Shown here in pieces: positions 52,506-63,199 of a stretch of 64,000 nucleotides of DNA. Made by a program: the position numbers and the translations under genes. The notes under the pieces are model-generated. The model was given only the letters and a program-made list of their open reading frames with translations. It had not been told where the DNA came from and did not search any database. This stretch comes from Polynucleobacter kasalickyi (GTDB taxonomy: Bacteria > Pseudomonadota > Gammaproteobacteria > Burkholderiales > Burkholderiaceae), in assembly GCF_900176405.1 (NCBI RefSeq), contig NZ_FWXJ01000004.1, forward strand, positions 62,001 through 126,000. The letters run 5' to 3'. Within the stretch, counting starts at the first letter, position 1. Every line of letters starts with the position of its first letter.

Positions 52506-53591
52506 GTGGCAGATAAGCCCCTTGGGATAGCTGTAATTGGTGCGGGTCGAATTGGTACATTACGCGCTAGACTCGCTGCAAAACATCCATCAGTTGGATT
52601 TTTAGCAATTTCTGATATTAATCTAGATAGAGCAAAGGCTTTGGCAGAAACGTCTAATGCCCATTTCTATTCTGATAATAATGAAGAAGTCATTTCTAGA
52701 CCTGAGGTCAATGCCGTGATTGTTTCGACACCTGAACAACTCCATGCAGCGCCGATTAAAAAGGCACTTGAGTTAGGTAAACCCGTTTTAGTTGAAAAAC
52801 CAATCTCATTTTCTCTTCAGGAAGCTGACGAAATTTTAGAAGTCCTTAAAAGAACCAATGGAAAGTTGAATATTGGTTATAGTCGACGTTTTAAAGAGTG
52901 TTACTTGCGGGCAAAAGAACAAGTACTCCACCAACGTTTAGGAAAAATTATTGGTGGTACCGCGCGCGTTTATAACTCGCGGGCGCAAGCCTTCTCCATT
53001 TTGAAACGAGACCCGCATGCTACCCCCGTGGTTGATGTCTTAACTTATTATGTTGATTTGATGTGTTGGTTGCTGGAAGATCAAGCTACGCCCGTAGAGA
53101 TTATTGCGCGTGGCCAAACAGGTATTTTTAGAGAAGCTGGTTTCCCCATCGATGATGTCACCTGGGCAATTATTACTTTCTCCGATGGTGCTGTGATTAA
53201 TTTGGGAATTAGTTATGCGTTGCCAGAGAGATATCCAACCTTAGGCCAGTCAGACCGGCTTGAATTATTGGGTCTTGAAGGGACGATGATTATTGATGAT
53301 GACCATATGGATCATATCCTTTATTCCGATCGTGGCGTACCTCACGCCTATGTGCCAGATCATCAGGTGAACATGGCATTTTTAGGGAGTAATACTGCTG
53401 GTGATTGGGCCTGCGGTGACTTTTGGGGGCCACTCGGTAATGAAACACGTTCATGGTTAGACGCTTTAATTACCGGACAACCCACCATGCATACGACACC
53501 GAATCAAGCTCGCATTAATTTAGAAACCACCCTTGCGATTGAGTTAGCAGTAAGGACTGGCGAAGCGGTTAAACTTCCTTTGAAGCCATAA
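52506..53591 (+). CDS. Gfo/Idh/MocA-family oxidoreductase
   Basis: This 361-residue NAD(P)-dependent oxidoreductase has the Rossmann motif VIGAGRIGTLRARLAAKHP and the family EKP motif (VLVEKPISFS, about residue 98), then a C-terminal beta domain (VDVLTYYVDLMCWLL). It resembles inositol 2-dehydrogenases in overall plan, but the substrate cannot be assigned. The start is GTG at 52506 with AAGGAG just upstream. It begins a plus-strand operon with two Bug genes. Confidence 0.88.
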   Translation: MADKPLGIAVIGAGRIGTLRARLAAKHPSVGFLAISDINLDRAKALAETSNAHFYSDNNEEVISRPEVNAVIVSTPEQLHAAPIKKALELGKPVLVEKPISFSLQEADEILEVLKRTNGKLNIGYSRRFKECYLRAKEQVLHQRLGKIIGGTARVYNSRAQAFSILKRDPHATPVVDVLTYYVDLMCWLLEDQATPVEIIARGQTGIFREAGFPIDDVTWAIITFSDGAVINLGISYALPERYPTLGQSDRLELLGLEGTMIIDDDHMDHILYSDRGVPHAYVPDHQVNMAFLGSNTAGDWACGDFWGPLGNETRSWLDALITGQPTMHTTPNQARINLETTLAIELAVRTGEAVKLPLKP

Positions 53592-53594
53592 GTT

Positions 53595-54551
53595 ATGTTC
53601 GTTAAATGTATTCTCGCGTGTGTACTACTGGTAGTTTCGATGACAGGGTACACACAAACTTACCCTAACCATACGGTAAAAATTGTTGGCCCCGGGGCAG
53701 GTTCCGGTACCGATATTACCGCTCGAATCTTAGCAAAATCCCTCAATAAATTGTGGGAACAGTCTGTGATTGTAGAAAACAAACCTGGGGCTGGTGGTAC
53801 TTTAGGCATTAGCTCTGTGGTGAATGCGCCCCCTGATGGATACACCTTACTTGCGCAATCGGCAACTTACGTAATCAATCCAGCGGTTTATAAAAATTTA
53901 CCTTATGACGTAACGAAAAGCCTCATTGAAATTGATATGATTGCTACGAGTCCTTATGTACTCGTTATCTCTGGCGCATCAAAAATCCAGTCATTAGATG
54001 ATTTCATTAAAGAAGGTAAAAATAAATCCAGTGACTTTACTTTTAGCTCTGCTGGAGTGGGGAGTTCCACGCATTTAGCAGCGGAATATTTGAATCAAAC
54101 CACGAATATGAAAGCATTGCATATTCCTTACAAATCGACACCTGAGGCGATGCAAGATGTGATTTCCGGACGAGTGACGTATTTAATGGCGCCTTATGAA
54201 GCAGCTTTGCCACAAATTCAGTCAGGTAAATTAAGAGCTCTGGGGATTTCTAGTAAAAATAGGGTAGAAGTCCTCGCTCAAGTGCCAACGATAGCCGAGC
54301 AACTCAATAACAATTTTGAGATGAATTTTTGGGTAGGATTGTGGGCGCCAATGGCTACTCCTAGTCCAGTGTTGAAGAAGTTAAAAGACGATGTGGCAAA
54401 AACACTTAATGATCCTGACACAAAAGCAGCTTTTAATGCGGCAGGCATTACAATTAAGTCGATGGGACAGACTGCATTTACCAAGTTTGTTCGAGAAGAA
54501 ATTTTGAAATACCAAGTAATTGCTAAAGCAGCTGGTATCCAGCCACAATAA
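53595..54551 (+). CDS. TctC/Bug-type binding protein
   Basis: A 318-residue Bug-family periplasmic receptor with a signal peptide (about 1-20, ending GYTQ), KIVGPGAGSGTDITARILAK and VIVENKPGAGGTLGISSV. It starts 3 bases after the Gfo/Idh gene, so the two are co-transcribed and its ligand is probably a substrate or precursor of that enzyme. No cognate membrane components are present. Confidence 0.92.
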   Translation: MFVKCILACVLLVVSMTGYTQTYPNHTVKIVGPGAGSGTDITARILAKSLNKLWEQSVIVENKPGAGGTLGISSVVNAPPDGYTLLAQSATYVINPAVYKNLPYDVTKSLIEIDMIATSPYVLVISGASKIQSLDDFIKEGKNKSSDFTFSSAGVGSSTHLAAEYLNQTTNMKALHIPYKSTPEAMQDVISGRVTYLMAPYEAALPQIQSGKLRALGISSKNRVEVLAQVPTIAEQLNNNFEMNFWVGLWAPMATPSPVLKKLKDDVAKTLNDPDTKAAFNAAGITIKSMGQTAFTKFVREEILKYQVIAKAAGIQPQ

Positions 54552-54574
54552 CCTAAGACCTGAAAATTAATAAG

Positions 54575-55546
54575 ATGAAAAACCCTATAAGGAAATTTAT
54601 TTTCCTCAATACCCTATTAGCCTTTGCCTGCGCGTCTAATTTAATGGCTCAAACTGATTACCCAAATCGTCCAGTGAAGATTATTGCGCCACAAGCGACC
54701 GGTGGTGGTGTGGATATTGTCGGGCGCTTTATGGCCGATAAAATGCGTCAGGCCATGGGGCAATCTTTTATTATTGATAATCAAGCGGGTGCTGGTGGGG
54801 CTATTGCCGCTAAAACTACGATCCGTGCCCTGCCAGATGGTTACACCTTAATGATTGGGTATGTGGCAACCCATGGTACGAATCCGGCTGTGAAGAAAAA
54901 TATTTATGACTCCGTCAAAGACTTTACACCGATCGCGATGTTTGGTGGCACGCCCAATGTCATCGTGGTTGCTAAAGGAGTACCAGTTAAAAATTTAAAG
55001 GAGTTGGTTGCCTACTCTAAAAAACAATCTTTAAATTATGGAACTTCAGGGATAGGTACTTTAAATCATCTCCTCATGGAACAGTTTAAGTTTAGTGCTT
55101 CGATGCCAGCCTTAATGGTGCCCTACAAAAGTATTGGCCAAGCTTTTACGGACTCTGTTGGTGGTTCTATTCAGGTGATTTTTCCTGGACTCTCGGCTGC
55201 GATGCCCCATATTCGTAATGGTACTTTAATCCCACTCGCTGTAACTGGTAATACTAGAAGTTCCCTCTTACCTGATACTCCTACTTTTAAAGAGTTGGGC
55301 TATGAAGGATTTGACGGTGTAACTTGGTATGGTTTAGTCGGTCCGGCAAAAATGCCTGATGACATTAAGAAAAAAATCAATTCAGAAGTGAATAAATTAC
55401 TAACTCAGTCCGATGTTAAAAAGTTTTTTGTGGAGCAGGCACTCACCCCAATGCCAATGTCACCTGAGCAATTCGAAGACTATATGGTTAAAGAAGTAAT
55501 TCACTGGTCGAAAGTGGCAAAAGATAGCAATATAACGGCGGATTAA
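54575..55546 (+). CDS. TctC/Bug-type binding protein
   Basis: A 323-residue Bug receptor; signal peptide about residues 1-25 (ending LMAQ), then VKIIAPQATGGGVDIVGRF and DNQAGAGGAIAAKTT. It is the second Bug in tandem and sits 2 bases before the MmgE/PrpD gene. It differs clearly from its neighbour, so it is not a recent duplication. Confidence 0.92.
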   Translation: MKNPIRKFIFLNTLLAFACASNLMAQTDYPNRPVKIIAPQATGGGVDIVGRFMADKMRQAMGQSFIIDNQAGAGGAIAAKTTIRALPDGYTLMIGYVATHGTNPAVKKNIYDSVKDFTPIAMFGGTPNVIVVAKGVPVKNLKELVAYSKKQSLNYGTSGIGTLNHLLMEQFKFSASMPALMVPYKSIGQAFTDSVGGSIQVIFPGLSAAMPHIRNGTLIPLAVTGNTRSSLLPDTPTFKELGYEGFDGVTWYGLVGPAKMPDDIKKKINSEVNKLLTQSDVKKFFVEQALTPMPMSPEQFEDYMVKEVIHWSKVAKDSNITAD

Positions 55547-55548
55547 TC

Positions 55549-56919
55549 ATGAAAAATATACCTACAACGACAGTATCAGAAATTTTAGCCCAGGCATTTA
55601 TTGACATGCCATCAGAACTACCGGCAGAGGTAGAGACCTTAGTCGATTCACTGCTGATTGATGTGGCTGGCTTATGTGTTGCGGCAAGGCATGCTGATTA
55701 CGTAACAGCGTCTTACCGAGCAACATTTGAAGAGGGGCAATGTACGGTCATTGGTCATGCACAGAAGGGTAATGTATTTACTGCGTGTTTTGTGAACGGT
55801 ACAGCTACCCACGGTGAAGATTATGATGACACTTTTGAAGGTGGGCCGATTCATGCCGGAGCAGTGATTGTGCCGGCGGTACTAGCTGCCTGCGAACAGC
55901 ACGGTTTATCTGGTAAAGATCTTGCAAGAGGGATTGCGATTGGTTCAGAAGTTATGTGCAGACTCTGTTCGGTAGCCCCAAAATTGGTTCATAAAGCAGG
56001 GTTTCATCCGACTGCGGTTTTTGGTGCTATTGGAGCCGCAGCAGGTGTGGCAAGTGCGCTAGGACTGAATAAAGAGCAATGGGTCAATGCACTTGGTATC
56101 GTTGGTAGTATGGCTTCGGGCATCATTGAGTACCTTGCTGAAGGTACTTGGACCAAAAGAATGCATCCTGGCTGGGCTGCTCATTCAGGGTATCGCGCTG
56201 CCCGGTTAGCGCAAGAAGGATTTACTGGACCAAGAACGTTGTTTGAAGGAGAGCACGGTTTTTTCCACGCATTTGCGAACCAAGATGACAACCATTTTGA
56301 CGAAATGTTAGCTGGTGTTGGCTCGACATGGCTGTGTGCTGATATGGCATTTAAGCCGTATGCTTGCGGTACGATGGCGCATCCTTATATTGATTGCGCT
56401 CGGAAGTTGGTAGCAGATGGTTTAGATACAAATGAGATTGCTAGTATTGAATGCAATACTGCGGAAGGGATTGTACATCGCTTGTGGGAGCCGTTAGCCA
56501 ATAAGAGAAACCCACCAAATGGCTATGCAGCAAAATTTAGTATTCCTTACGCCATTGCTGTTGGCATGATCCGAGATGATGCTGGCTTAATTGACTATGA
56601 AGAAGAGGTGGTGCATGATCCACGCATTCGTGAGCTGACCAATAAAATTTCTTATAAGATTGATCCGAACAATCCTTACCCTAAAAAATTTATTGGCCAT
56701 TTAAAAGTCACTTTAAAAAATGGTGACGTTCTAGAGGCTTATCAAGGTCATTTCAGAGGTGGTAAAGATGAGCCAATGTCCATTGAAGTATTGGAGCAAA
56801 AGTTTACAGCGAATTGCATCTATGGCGGTTGGGACGCAGTACACAGTTCACAAGCCTTAGAGCAAATCAGAGGGATGCGTGATGCGGATGTTGTATCTGT
56901 CGATCAATTATCCAATTAA
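55549..56919 (+). CDS. MmgE/PrpD-family protein
   Basis: This 456-residue protein belongs to the MmgE/PrpD fold (2-methylcitrate dehydratase, cis-aconitate decarboxylase and relatives). The family segments are FVNGTATHGEDYDDTFEGGPIHAGA, GFHPTAVFGAIGAAAGVA and KPYACGTMAHPYID. It is cytoplasmic. The substrate is likely a polycarboxylate or branched organic acid taken up by the preceding Bug proteins; that is inference from position. Confidence 0.9.
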   Translation: MKNIPTTTVSEILAQAFIDMPSELPAEVETLVDSLLIDVAGLCVAARHADYVTASYRATFEEGQCTVIGHAQKGNVFTACFVNGTATHGEDYDDTFEGGPIHAGAVIVPAVLAACEQHGLSGKDLARGIAIGSEVMCRLCSVAPKLVHKAGFHPTAVFGAIGAAAGVASALGLNKEQWVNALGIVGSMASGIIEYLAEGTWTKRMHPGWAAHSGYRAARLAQEGFTGPRTLFEGEHGFFHAFANQDDNHFDEMLAGVGSTWLCADMAFKPYACGTMAHPYIDCARKLVADGLDTNEIASIECNTAEGIVHRLWEPLANKRNPPNGYAAKFSIPYAIAVGMIRDDAGLIDYEEEVVHDPRIRELTNKISYKIDPNNPYPKKFIGHLKVTLKNGDVLEAYQGHFRGGKDEPMSIEVLEQKFTANCIYGGWDAVHSSQALEQIRGMRDADVVSVDQLSN

Positions 56920-56947
56920 ACCATCTATTAAATAGCCACGAAATTTT

Positions 56948-57712
56948 ATGACAACACAATCACTTAAAGGCCAAGTAGCCATTGTTACTGGTTCGGTTAA
57001 AAATATTGGACGAGCTATTGCTATTGCTTTAGCGAGAGAGGGTGCCTGGGTAGTCATCAATGCTCGCTCACAGAGCGAGCAAATGGCAGAGTTAGTCAAT
57101 GAGATTAATCAGTTTGGCGACGGGGCAAAAGCGATTGGTATCGCAGCTGATATTAGCTCGGTGGCTGGCGCAAAACTGTTAATCGATGAATCGGTCAAGG
57201 CTTTTGGCAAAATTGATATCCTCATTAATAATGCTGCACTTCGTAGACATACCCCATTTGCTGAATTGGAGTGGGAAGATTGGCGAGAGGTCATGGGCAC
57301 TATTCTGGATGGGGCGTATTTATGTTCAAAGGCTGCTCTGCCTTATTTGAAAGAATCCTCAATGGGATCAATTGTCAATTTTGGTGGTTTATCGGCGCAT
57401 ACGGGTTCTAAAGAAAGAGCGCATGTGGTGACGGCAAAAATGGGACTTATTGGTTTAACTAGAGCACTTGCCCATGATTTAAGTGAGTTTGGTATTACGG
57501 TAAATTGCATTGTGCCTGGTTTGATAGATACCGTCCGAGGCGAGAGTGCCGGCAGTGGCACTCCTGAGCATCATGGCAAAAATAAGACCTTATTTGGCCG
57601 TCGTGGTACGACAGAAGAAGTGGCGAATTTAGTCGAGTTTTTATGTGGCCCTAAAGCGAGATATATCACTGGACAAACCATCCATGCTAACGGTGGAGCT
57701 TACTTAGCATAG
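56948..57712 (+). CDS. Short-chain dehydrogenase/reductase (FabG-like)
   Basis: This 254-residue SDR has VTGSVKNIGRAIAIALAREG, the NNAALRRHTPF segment and ARYITGQTIHANGGAYL at the end. Like the other SDR here, the standard YxxxK is altered: the region reads GGLSAHTGSKERAHVVTAKMG, with histidine where tyrosine is usual but the lysine kept. It follows the MmgE/PrpD gene by 28 bases. Specificity unknown. Confidence 0.88.
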   Translation: MTTQSLKGQVAIVTGSVKNIGRAIAIALAREGAWVVINARSQSEQMAELVNEINQFGDGAKAIGIAADISSVAGAKLLIDESVKAFGKIDILINNAALRRHTPFAELEWEDWREVMGTILDGAYLCSKAALPYLKESSMGSIVNFGGLSAHTGSKERAHVVTAKMGLIGLTRALAHDLSEFGITVNCIVPGLIDTVRGESAGSGTPEHHGKNKTLFGRRGTTEEVANLVEFLCGPKARYITGQTIHANGGAYLA

Positions 57713-57770
57713 TTTGTTTGTTTTTGAAGCAGCGCAAAAGCTTGACTAAAAAAGCCTTATTTCAAAAGCC

Positions 57771-58955
57771 TTACATTAGGATATTTTGTGCTGCAACAAC
57801 CCCACTCGCTTTAGGCGTAAAACCATAAGCAGCCAAACCCATCTCACAGCCTGATAGGGCCGCTAGTAAAGATAACTCATTGCAGTCACCTAAATGGCCG
57901 ATTCGAAAGACTTTCCCTTTTAATTTACCAAGGCCAGTACCAAGGGATAAGTTGTATTTCTCATGGATGAGTTTACGCAGTGCATCTGCATCAATCGATT
58001 CAGGTACTAATACGCTGGTAACCACTGGAGAGTAGACACTTGGATCCTGACACAGTACTTCAAGTCCCCAGGCTTTTACAGCCGCTCGACAGGCGAGTGC
58101 TAGTTTTTGATGGCGGGCAAACACTTGATCTAACCCTTCACCCAAAATCATATCGATCGCTTCGGATAAGCCGTAGAGGAGATTGGTAGCCGGTGTGGTG
58201 GCAAAATAGCCAGTTTGATTGGCTTCTAAAATTTCATCCCAGGCCCAAAATGCTTTGGGGAGGGTGGCAGTTTTACTGGCAGCTAGCGCCTTTGCGGAAA
58301 TGGTATTAAAACTGAGGCCAGGAGGGAGCATCAGACCCTTTTGTGAACCACTGACGGTTACGTCCACACCCCAGCCTGAGTGTTCGTAATTGGCAGAACC
58401 TAGACCGGAAATTGTATCTACCATTAATAAGGCCGGATGATTTGCGGCGTCCATGGCAGCTCTTACCGCCGCAATATCGGAAGTAACTCCAGTGGAGGTT
58501 TCATTATGAACCACACAAACCGCTTTAATAAGGTGGTCTGGATCTGACTTCAGGCGTTCTTCAATGGCTTTTGCATCCACCCCACCACGCCAACCTTCTA
58601 AGCCTGGTTTAGAAATAAATTCGGTATTTAAGCCAATTCTTTGGGCAAGTCGCTTCCACAGGGCGGCAAAATGACCCGACTCATACATGAGAACCGTATC
58701 TCCGGGATTTAAGGTGTTGACCAAAGCTGCTTCCCAAGCACCCGTGCCAGAGGCGGGATAGATAATTACAGGATCATCGCTTTTAAATAAGAGGCGAATT
58801 TTTTGCAGTAACTCTAAACCAAATGCGCCAAACTCTGGACCACGATGGTCAATGGTTTGGTAACTAATGGCTCTTAATACTCTGGAGGGAACTGGACTTG
58901 GTCCCGGAATATGTAAAAAATGTCGACCTGAGGGATGGTTATCTAGTTTAAGCAT
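57771..58955 (-). CDS. Class V aminotransferase (serine/alanine-glyoxylate type)
   Basis: A 394-residue PLP enzyme of aminotransferase class V. The PLP lysine is in TVSGSQKGLMLPPG; HIPGPSPVPSRVLRAI and HRGPEFGAF mark the alanine/serine-glyoxylate aminotransferase subgroup. I use the ATG at 58955 (MLKLDNHPSGRHFLHIPGP), since the upstream extension is not family-like. It is convergent with the SDR and divergent from the FAD/Fe-S dehydrogenase. The 58-base gap after the SDR has no strong hairpin. Confidence 0.9.
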   Translation of the reverse strand: MLKLDNHPSGRHFLHIPGPSPVPSRVLRAISYQTIDHRGPEFGAFGLELLQKIRLLFKSDDPVIIYPASGTGAWEAALVNTLNPGDTVLMYESGHFAALWKRLAQRIGLNTEFISKPGLEGWRGGVDAKAIEERLKSDPDHLIKAVCVVHNETSTGVTSDIAAVRAAMDAANHPALLMVDTISGLGSANYEHSGWGVDVTVSGSQKGLMLPPGLSFNTISAKALAASKTATLPKAFWAWDEILEANQTGYFATTPATNLLYGLSEAIDMILGEGLDQVFARHQKLALACRAAVKAWGLEVLCQDPSVYSPVVTSVLVPESIDADALRKLIHEKYNLSLGTGLGKLKGKVFRIGHLGDCNELSLLAALSGCEMGLAAYGFTPKASGVVAAQNILM

Positions 58956-59099
58956 TGGAATGAGTACTTTCTTCTTAGTGTTTCTTAGTAGATACTTTTT
59001 GCGGAATTTCAATTATATTAATACCTAAAATATAACATTCAACGCTATGCCATCGATTAATTTTTTGATGGAGTGAGTTGAGCAACCATCTTGGAAATA

Positions 59100-62000
59100 A
59101 TGGAGACGAGTCAACAACTTCAAGCCCTTTTGTTAAAAAACACAAGTGGTGATGTATTCACTGATTTAGCTAGTCGTGGCCGTTATGCAACGGACGCTTC
59201 CATTTATCAGACCATGCCAATATCTGTCTTCATCCCGAAAACGGCTGAAGATATTGTTTGCGCGATCAATATTGCTAGAGAACTTGAGATTCCAGTCTTA
59301 CCTAGAGGTGGTGGCACGAGTCAATGTGGTCAAACCACTGGAGCTGCTTTGGTCATTGATAACTCAACCCACTTCCGGAATATGCTGGAGCTGAATGTAA
59401 ATGACGGCTATGTAGATGTCGAGCCTGGCATTGTGTTGGATCATCTGAATCAGCGCTTAAAAAAACATCATGTCTGGTTTCCAGTGGATGTATCTACTTC
59501 TGGGCAAGCAACGATTGGTGGCATGGCGGGGAATAATTCCTGCGGTAGTCGTTCCATTGCCTATGGCAATATGGTGCACAACGTCTTAGGGATTGATGCT
59601 TGGTTAAGTGATGGCCAACCACATGCCTTCGAATTGATGCAACATGCTAGCGGTAAAGTGTTAGAACTAGGGCAGTTTGTTCAACAGTTGGCACTGCAAC
59701 ATCGTCAGGAGATGGAAGAAAAATGGCCCAAGGTATTGAGAAGAGTGGCAGGTTACAACTTAGATGTCTTCCATAATCAAAATGAAAAACCCTACACGAG
59801 TGATGGGCGAGTGAACCTAGCTCATTTATTAGTCGGTAGTGAAGGTAGCCTCGCCTATTTTAAAAAATTACGTTTGAAATTAGCTGAACTACCCCAGCAA
59901 AAAACCCTTGGCGTGATTAACTTTACGAGCTTTTATAAAGCGATGGAAAGTGCACAGCACATTGTGAAGTTGGGACCTTGTGCGGTGGAACTGGTGGATC
60001 GCACAATGATTGATCTGGCCAGAACCAATCCCGCCTTCAAAAAAACCATTGAAACAGGTTTGAAAGACCCGCAAGCACCTACCCCAGAAGCAATTTTGTT
60101 AGTGGAATTTGCGGGTAATGATTTGCCAACACTCAAACAACAATTAAGTAGCCTAGTAGAGCTGATGGGTGATTTAGGTTTGGCGGGTAGTGTGGTGGAA
60201 ATGATTGATCCGCAGATGCAAAAAAATCTTTGGGAAGTGCGTAAAGCGGGTTTGAATATTATGATGAGCCTGAAGGGCGATGGGAAACCCGTTAGCTTTA
60301 TCGAAGATTGCGCGGTTCCCCTAGAACACTTAGCGGAGTACACCAGTGCACTAACAGAGGTGTTTTCTAAATATGGTAGTCGTGGCACTTGGTATGCTCA
60401 TGCCTCAGTCGGGACCTTGCATGTTCGACCGATCTTGGACATGCGTCGGGATGGTGCAGTAAAAATGCGTGCCATCGCAGAGGAAGCTGCTGCTTTAGTG
60501 GCGAAATATAAAGGTGCTTTTAGTGGTGAGCATGGTGATGGAATTTCGCGGGGGGAGTGGATTGAGTGGCAATTTGGCTCAAACATCAACCAAGCGTTTA
60601 GAGAAATTAAAAATGCGTTTGACCCCAGTAACCTGTTCAATCCTGGGAAAATCATTGATCCGCCGAAAATGGACGATACGACCTTATTCCGGTTTCCACC
60701 AAGTTACCAGGTCATTCCCATTCAGCCCGTTTTAGATTGGTCGAGTTGGAATGTGCAAAATAATCCCTTAACGGAAATGACCTCAGCGCCAGGCTCTGGA
60801 GGCGACCCAGCCCAAGGATTCGCCAAAGCTGTTGAAATGTGTAATAACAATGGCCATTGTCGGAAATTTGATGCAGGCACGATGTGTCCCAGTTACCGTG
60901 TGACTCGAGAAGAAAAGCATGTCACGCGTGGTCGAGCAAATACCTTAAGGTTAGCCTTGTCGAATCAGTTGCCAGAAGCTGGCTTAGCCAGTGAGGAAGT
61001 GAGAGAAGTGTTTGATCTTTGTGTGAGTTGTAAAGGCTGTAAGCGCGAGTGTCCTACTGGCGTTGATATGGCAAAAATGAAGCTCGAATTTACGCATCAA
61101 TACAAATTGAAACATGGCTTTACGCTACGCGATAAGTTAATTGGTAATTTGCCCCAATATGCGCATTGGATTGCCAATACTCCAGGACTGCCAGCGGTTT
61201 TAAATTTTAGAAATAAAAACAAGTTCGTTGCGAATCTACTCGAAAAATTGACCGGCATTTCTACCAAAAGAACTTTACCCAATTGGACCAAAGAAACTAC
61301 TTTTAGATCTTCCTTGGAAGAGGAATTTGGTTTAGTTAATTTAACGGATTTACCAAATTCTCATAAGCCAGTAGTGTTTTGGGTGGACACCTTTAATGGT
61401 TTTTTTGAATCAGAGAATGTCCGTGCTGCCTTACAAGTGTTAAAAGCGGGCGGATTTAGTGTTCACTTATTAAGAAAAGAGAAAGGGCATTATTGTTGCG
61501 GTAGAACGTTTATGAGTACTGGCATGATGGATAAAGCCCATGCTTCTGCTAAAGAGCTTTTAGATGTGTTGATGCCCATCACGCAATTAGGGATTCCAAT
61601 CATTGGCCTTGAACCCTCTTGTTTACTGAGCTTAAGAGATGAGTACCTAGTCATGGGCCTTGGTTATAGTGCACAAGAATTAACACAGTTAGCCAACAAT
61701 TCAAAATTGTTCGAAGAGTTTTTACGAAAAGAATTAAGTCACGGCCGCTTACATTTAAAGCTTCAAGAGGCAAAACAATCTATTCAAGTACATGGGCATT
61801 GCCATCAAAAAGCCATGGATACTGTCAACCCTCTCTTAGATCTATTAGAGCTGATTCCTAATGCGGAAATTACTCTGATTGAAACCTCTTGTTGTGGGAT
61901 GGCGGGAAGCTTTGGCTATGAGGCAGAGCATTACGATGTTTCAATGCAAATGGCTGAATTATCTTTATTACCAAAGATCAGAACCCACGCGAATGCGATT

Positions 62001-62138
62001 GTTGTGGCGAACGGTGCGAGTTGTCGTCATCAAATCCATGACGGCGCAGAGAGGCAAGCATTACATGTAGCAAGAGTATTAGCAATGCATTTAAAAGAAC
62101 AGTCTTTTAGTACTTCAGTTTTCTCCATCAACGTATGA
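59100..62138 (+). CDS. FAD-binding and 4Fe-4S dehydrogenase, YdiJ / D-2-hydroxyacid type
   Basis: This 1012-residue protein fuses a PCMH-type FAD domain ([19 protein letters not shown]), an FAD-oxidase C-terminal domain ([14 protein letters not shown]), a 4Fe-4S module ([16 protein letters not shown] and [21 protein letters not shown]) and a C-terminal CCG domain ([25 protein letters not shown]). Length and order match YdiJ, a D-2-hydroxyglutarate dehydrogenase in E. coli. Its oxidant is probably a membrane quinone or flavoprotein. Start: ATG 59100, in preference to TTG 59091. The substrate is likely a 2-hydroxyacid. Confidence 0.9.
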   Translation: METSQQLQALLLKNTSGDVFTDLASRGRYATDASIYQTMPISVFIPKTAEDIVCAINIARELEIPVLPRGGGTSQCGQTTGAALVIDNSTHFRNMLELNVNDGYVDVEPGIVLDHLNQRLKKHHVWFPVDVSTSGQATIGGMAGNNSCGSRSIAYGNMVHNVLGIDAWLSDGQPHAFELMQHASGKVLELGQFVQQLALQHRQEMEEKWPKVLRRVAGYNLDVFHNQNEKPYTSDGRVNLAHLLVGSEGSLAYFKKLRLKLAELPQQKTLGVINFTSFYKAMESAQHIVKLGPCAVELVDRTMIDLARTNPAFKKTIETGLKDPQAPTPEAILLVEFAGNDLPTLKQQLSSLVELMGDLGLAGSVVEMIDPQMQKNLWEVRKAGLNIMMSLKGDGKPVSFIEDCAVPLEHLAEYTSALTEVFSKYGSRGTWYAHASVGTLHVRPILDMRRDGAVKMRAIAEEAAALVAKYKGAFSGEHGDGISRGEWIEWQFGSNINQAFREIKNAFDPSNLFNPGKIIDPPKMDDTTLFRFPPSYQVIPIQPVLDWSSWNVQNNPLTEMTSAPGSGGDPAQGFAKAVEMCNNNGHCRKFDAGTMCPSYRVTREEKHVTRGRANTLRLALSNQLPEAGLASEEVREVFDLCVSCKGCKRECPTGVDMAKMKLEFTHQYKLKHGFTLRDKLIGNLPQYAHWIANTPGLPAVLNFRNKNKFVANLLEKLTGISTKRTLPNWTKETTFRSSLEEEFGLVNLTDLPNSHKPVVFWVDTFNGFFESENVRAALQVLKAGGFSVHLLRKEKGHYCCGRTFMSTGMMDKAHASAKELLDVLMPITQLGIPIIGLEPSCLLSLRDEYLVMGLGYSAQELTQLANNSKLFEEFLRKELSHGRLHLKLQEAKQSIQVHGHCHQKAMDTVNPLLDLLELIPNAEITLIETSCCGMAGSFGYEAEHYDVSMQMAELSLLPKIRTHANAIVVANGASCRHQIHDGAERQALHVARVLAMHLKEQSFSTSVFSINV

Positions 62139-62151
62139 GGTGAGGTTCAGT

Positions 62152-63162
62152 ATGCAAAGTTTTCAGAAGAAACAAAATTTTAAATTTCTAGTTGGGATAT
62201 TTTTGATAGCCGGTTATATGTCATCTCTGGCATTAGCGCAAAACAGTAATCAAGTAGGTGCTTATCCAAATAAGACCATTCATTTGATTGTGGGTTTCGC
62301 TCCTGGTGGCGGTACCGATATTGTGGCTCGTGCAATTGCACCAAAGCTTGGGGAAATTTTAGGTCAAACTGTGATTGTAGAAAACAAATCTGGAGCGGCT
62401 GGCACTATCGCAGCAGACTTCATCGCAAAAAGTCCAGCGGATGGTTATAACTTGTTAATGGGGCATTCGAATTCGAATGCAATCGCACCGTTTGTTTTAA
62501 ATAAGGTACCTTACAACCCTGCGACCGATTTTTCAGCGATTACCTACCTTGGTTATGTGCCCAATATATTAGCGATTAACCCAGCAACACCAGCGAATAC
62601 GGTGAATGAATTAATTAATATTGCCAAAACGAAACCAGGCGAAATGACCTATGGCTCCTCCGGTATCGGCAGCACGCAACATTTGGCAGGTGCACTATTC
62701 GGTAAAATTGCGAATATTGATATTCGTCATGTTCCTTATAAAGGCAGTGGACAGGCGATTATTGATTTGATGGCTAATCAGATCTCTATGAATTTTGATA
62801 CGATGCCGCCCTTATTGGAGCAAATCAAAGGTGGTAAGTTAAAGGCTTTGGCCATTTCAACACCGAATCGATTGGCCATCTTACCTAACTTGCCAACTTT
62901 TAATGAGGTAGGTATTCAGGGATTTGATGTAACCAATTGGTATGCGATCATGGGGCCTAAAAATATGTCCCCAGCGTTAATCGATAAAATCAATAAGGCG
63001 GTCAAGCAAGTCATGAATGACAGCAGCATTAAAGTCACCTTAGATTCTCAGGGACTGCAAACGACCGGGCCTAATACCCCAGCCGAATTTTCTGCTTTTA
63101 TTAAACTGGAGTTAGATAAGTACCAGAAGATGGTCAAAGAACTCAACATTAAAACAGACTGA
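62152..63162 (+). CDS. TctC/Bug-type binding protein
   Basis: A Bug receptor of 336 residues with a signal peptide (about 1-30, ending LALAQ), then [21 protein letters not shown] and [18 protein letters not shown] choose ATG 62152, with GAGG 10 bases upstream, over GTG 62140. It follows the FAD/Fe-S dehydrogenase by 13 bases and precedes the beta-hydroxyacid dehydrogenase, so it may import a hydroxyacid. It is the fourth Bug protein in this region. Confidence 0.92.
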   Translation: MQSFQKKQNFKFLVGIFLIAGYMSSLALAQNSNQVGAYPNKTIHLIVGFAPGGGTDIVARAIAPKLGEILGQTVIVENKSGAAGTIAADFIAKSPADGYNLLMGHSNSNAIAPFVLNKVPYNPATDFSAITYLGYVPNILAINPATPANTVNELINIAKTKPGEMTYGSSGIGSTQHLAGALFGKIANIDIRHVPYKGSGQAIIDLMANQISMNFDTMPPLLEQIKGGKLKALAISTPNRLAILPNLPTFNEVGIQGFDVTNWYAIMGPKNMSPALIDKINKAVKQVMNDSSIKVTLDSQGLQTTGPNTPAEFSAFIKLELDKYQKMVKELNIKTD

Positions 63163-63199
63163 AAAAATTTCACAATTCATTACAAAATCGGAGACATGG

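Noticed and set aside
52396..52560. Longer N-terminus for the minus-strand Bug protein
   Set aside because: It would place 55 non-family residues before a normal signal peptide and overlap the divergent promoter and the next gene.
57713..57770. Terminator between the convergent SDR and aminotransferase genes
   Set aside because: Only imperfect direct repeats (AAGGCTTTT on the minus strand) and T-runs are visible; no stem of useful length.
59933..60388. 151-codon minus-strand frame over the FAD/Fe-S dehydrogenase
   Set aside because: Opposite conserved FAD-domain sequence and lacking a ribosome site.
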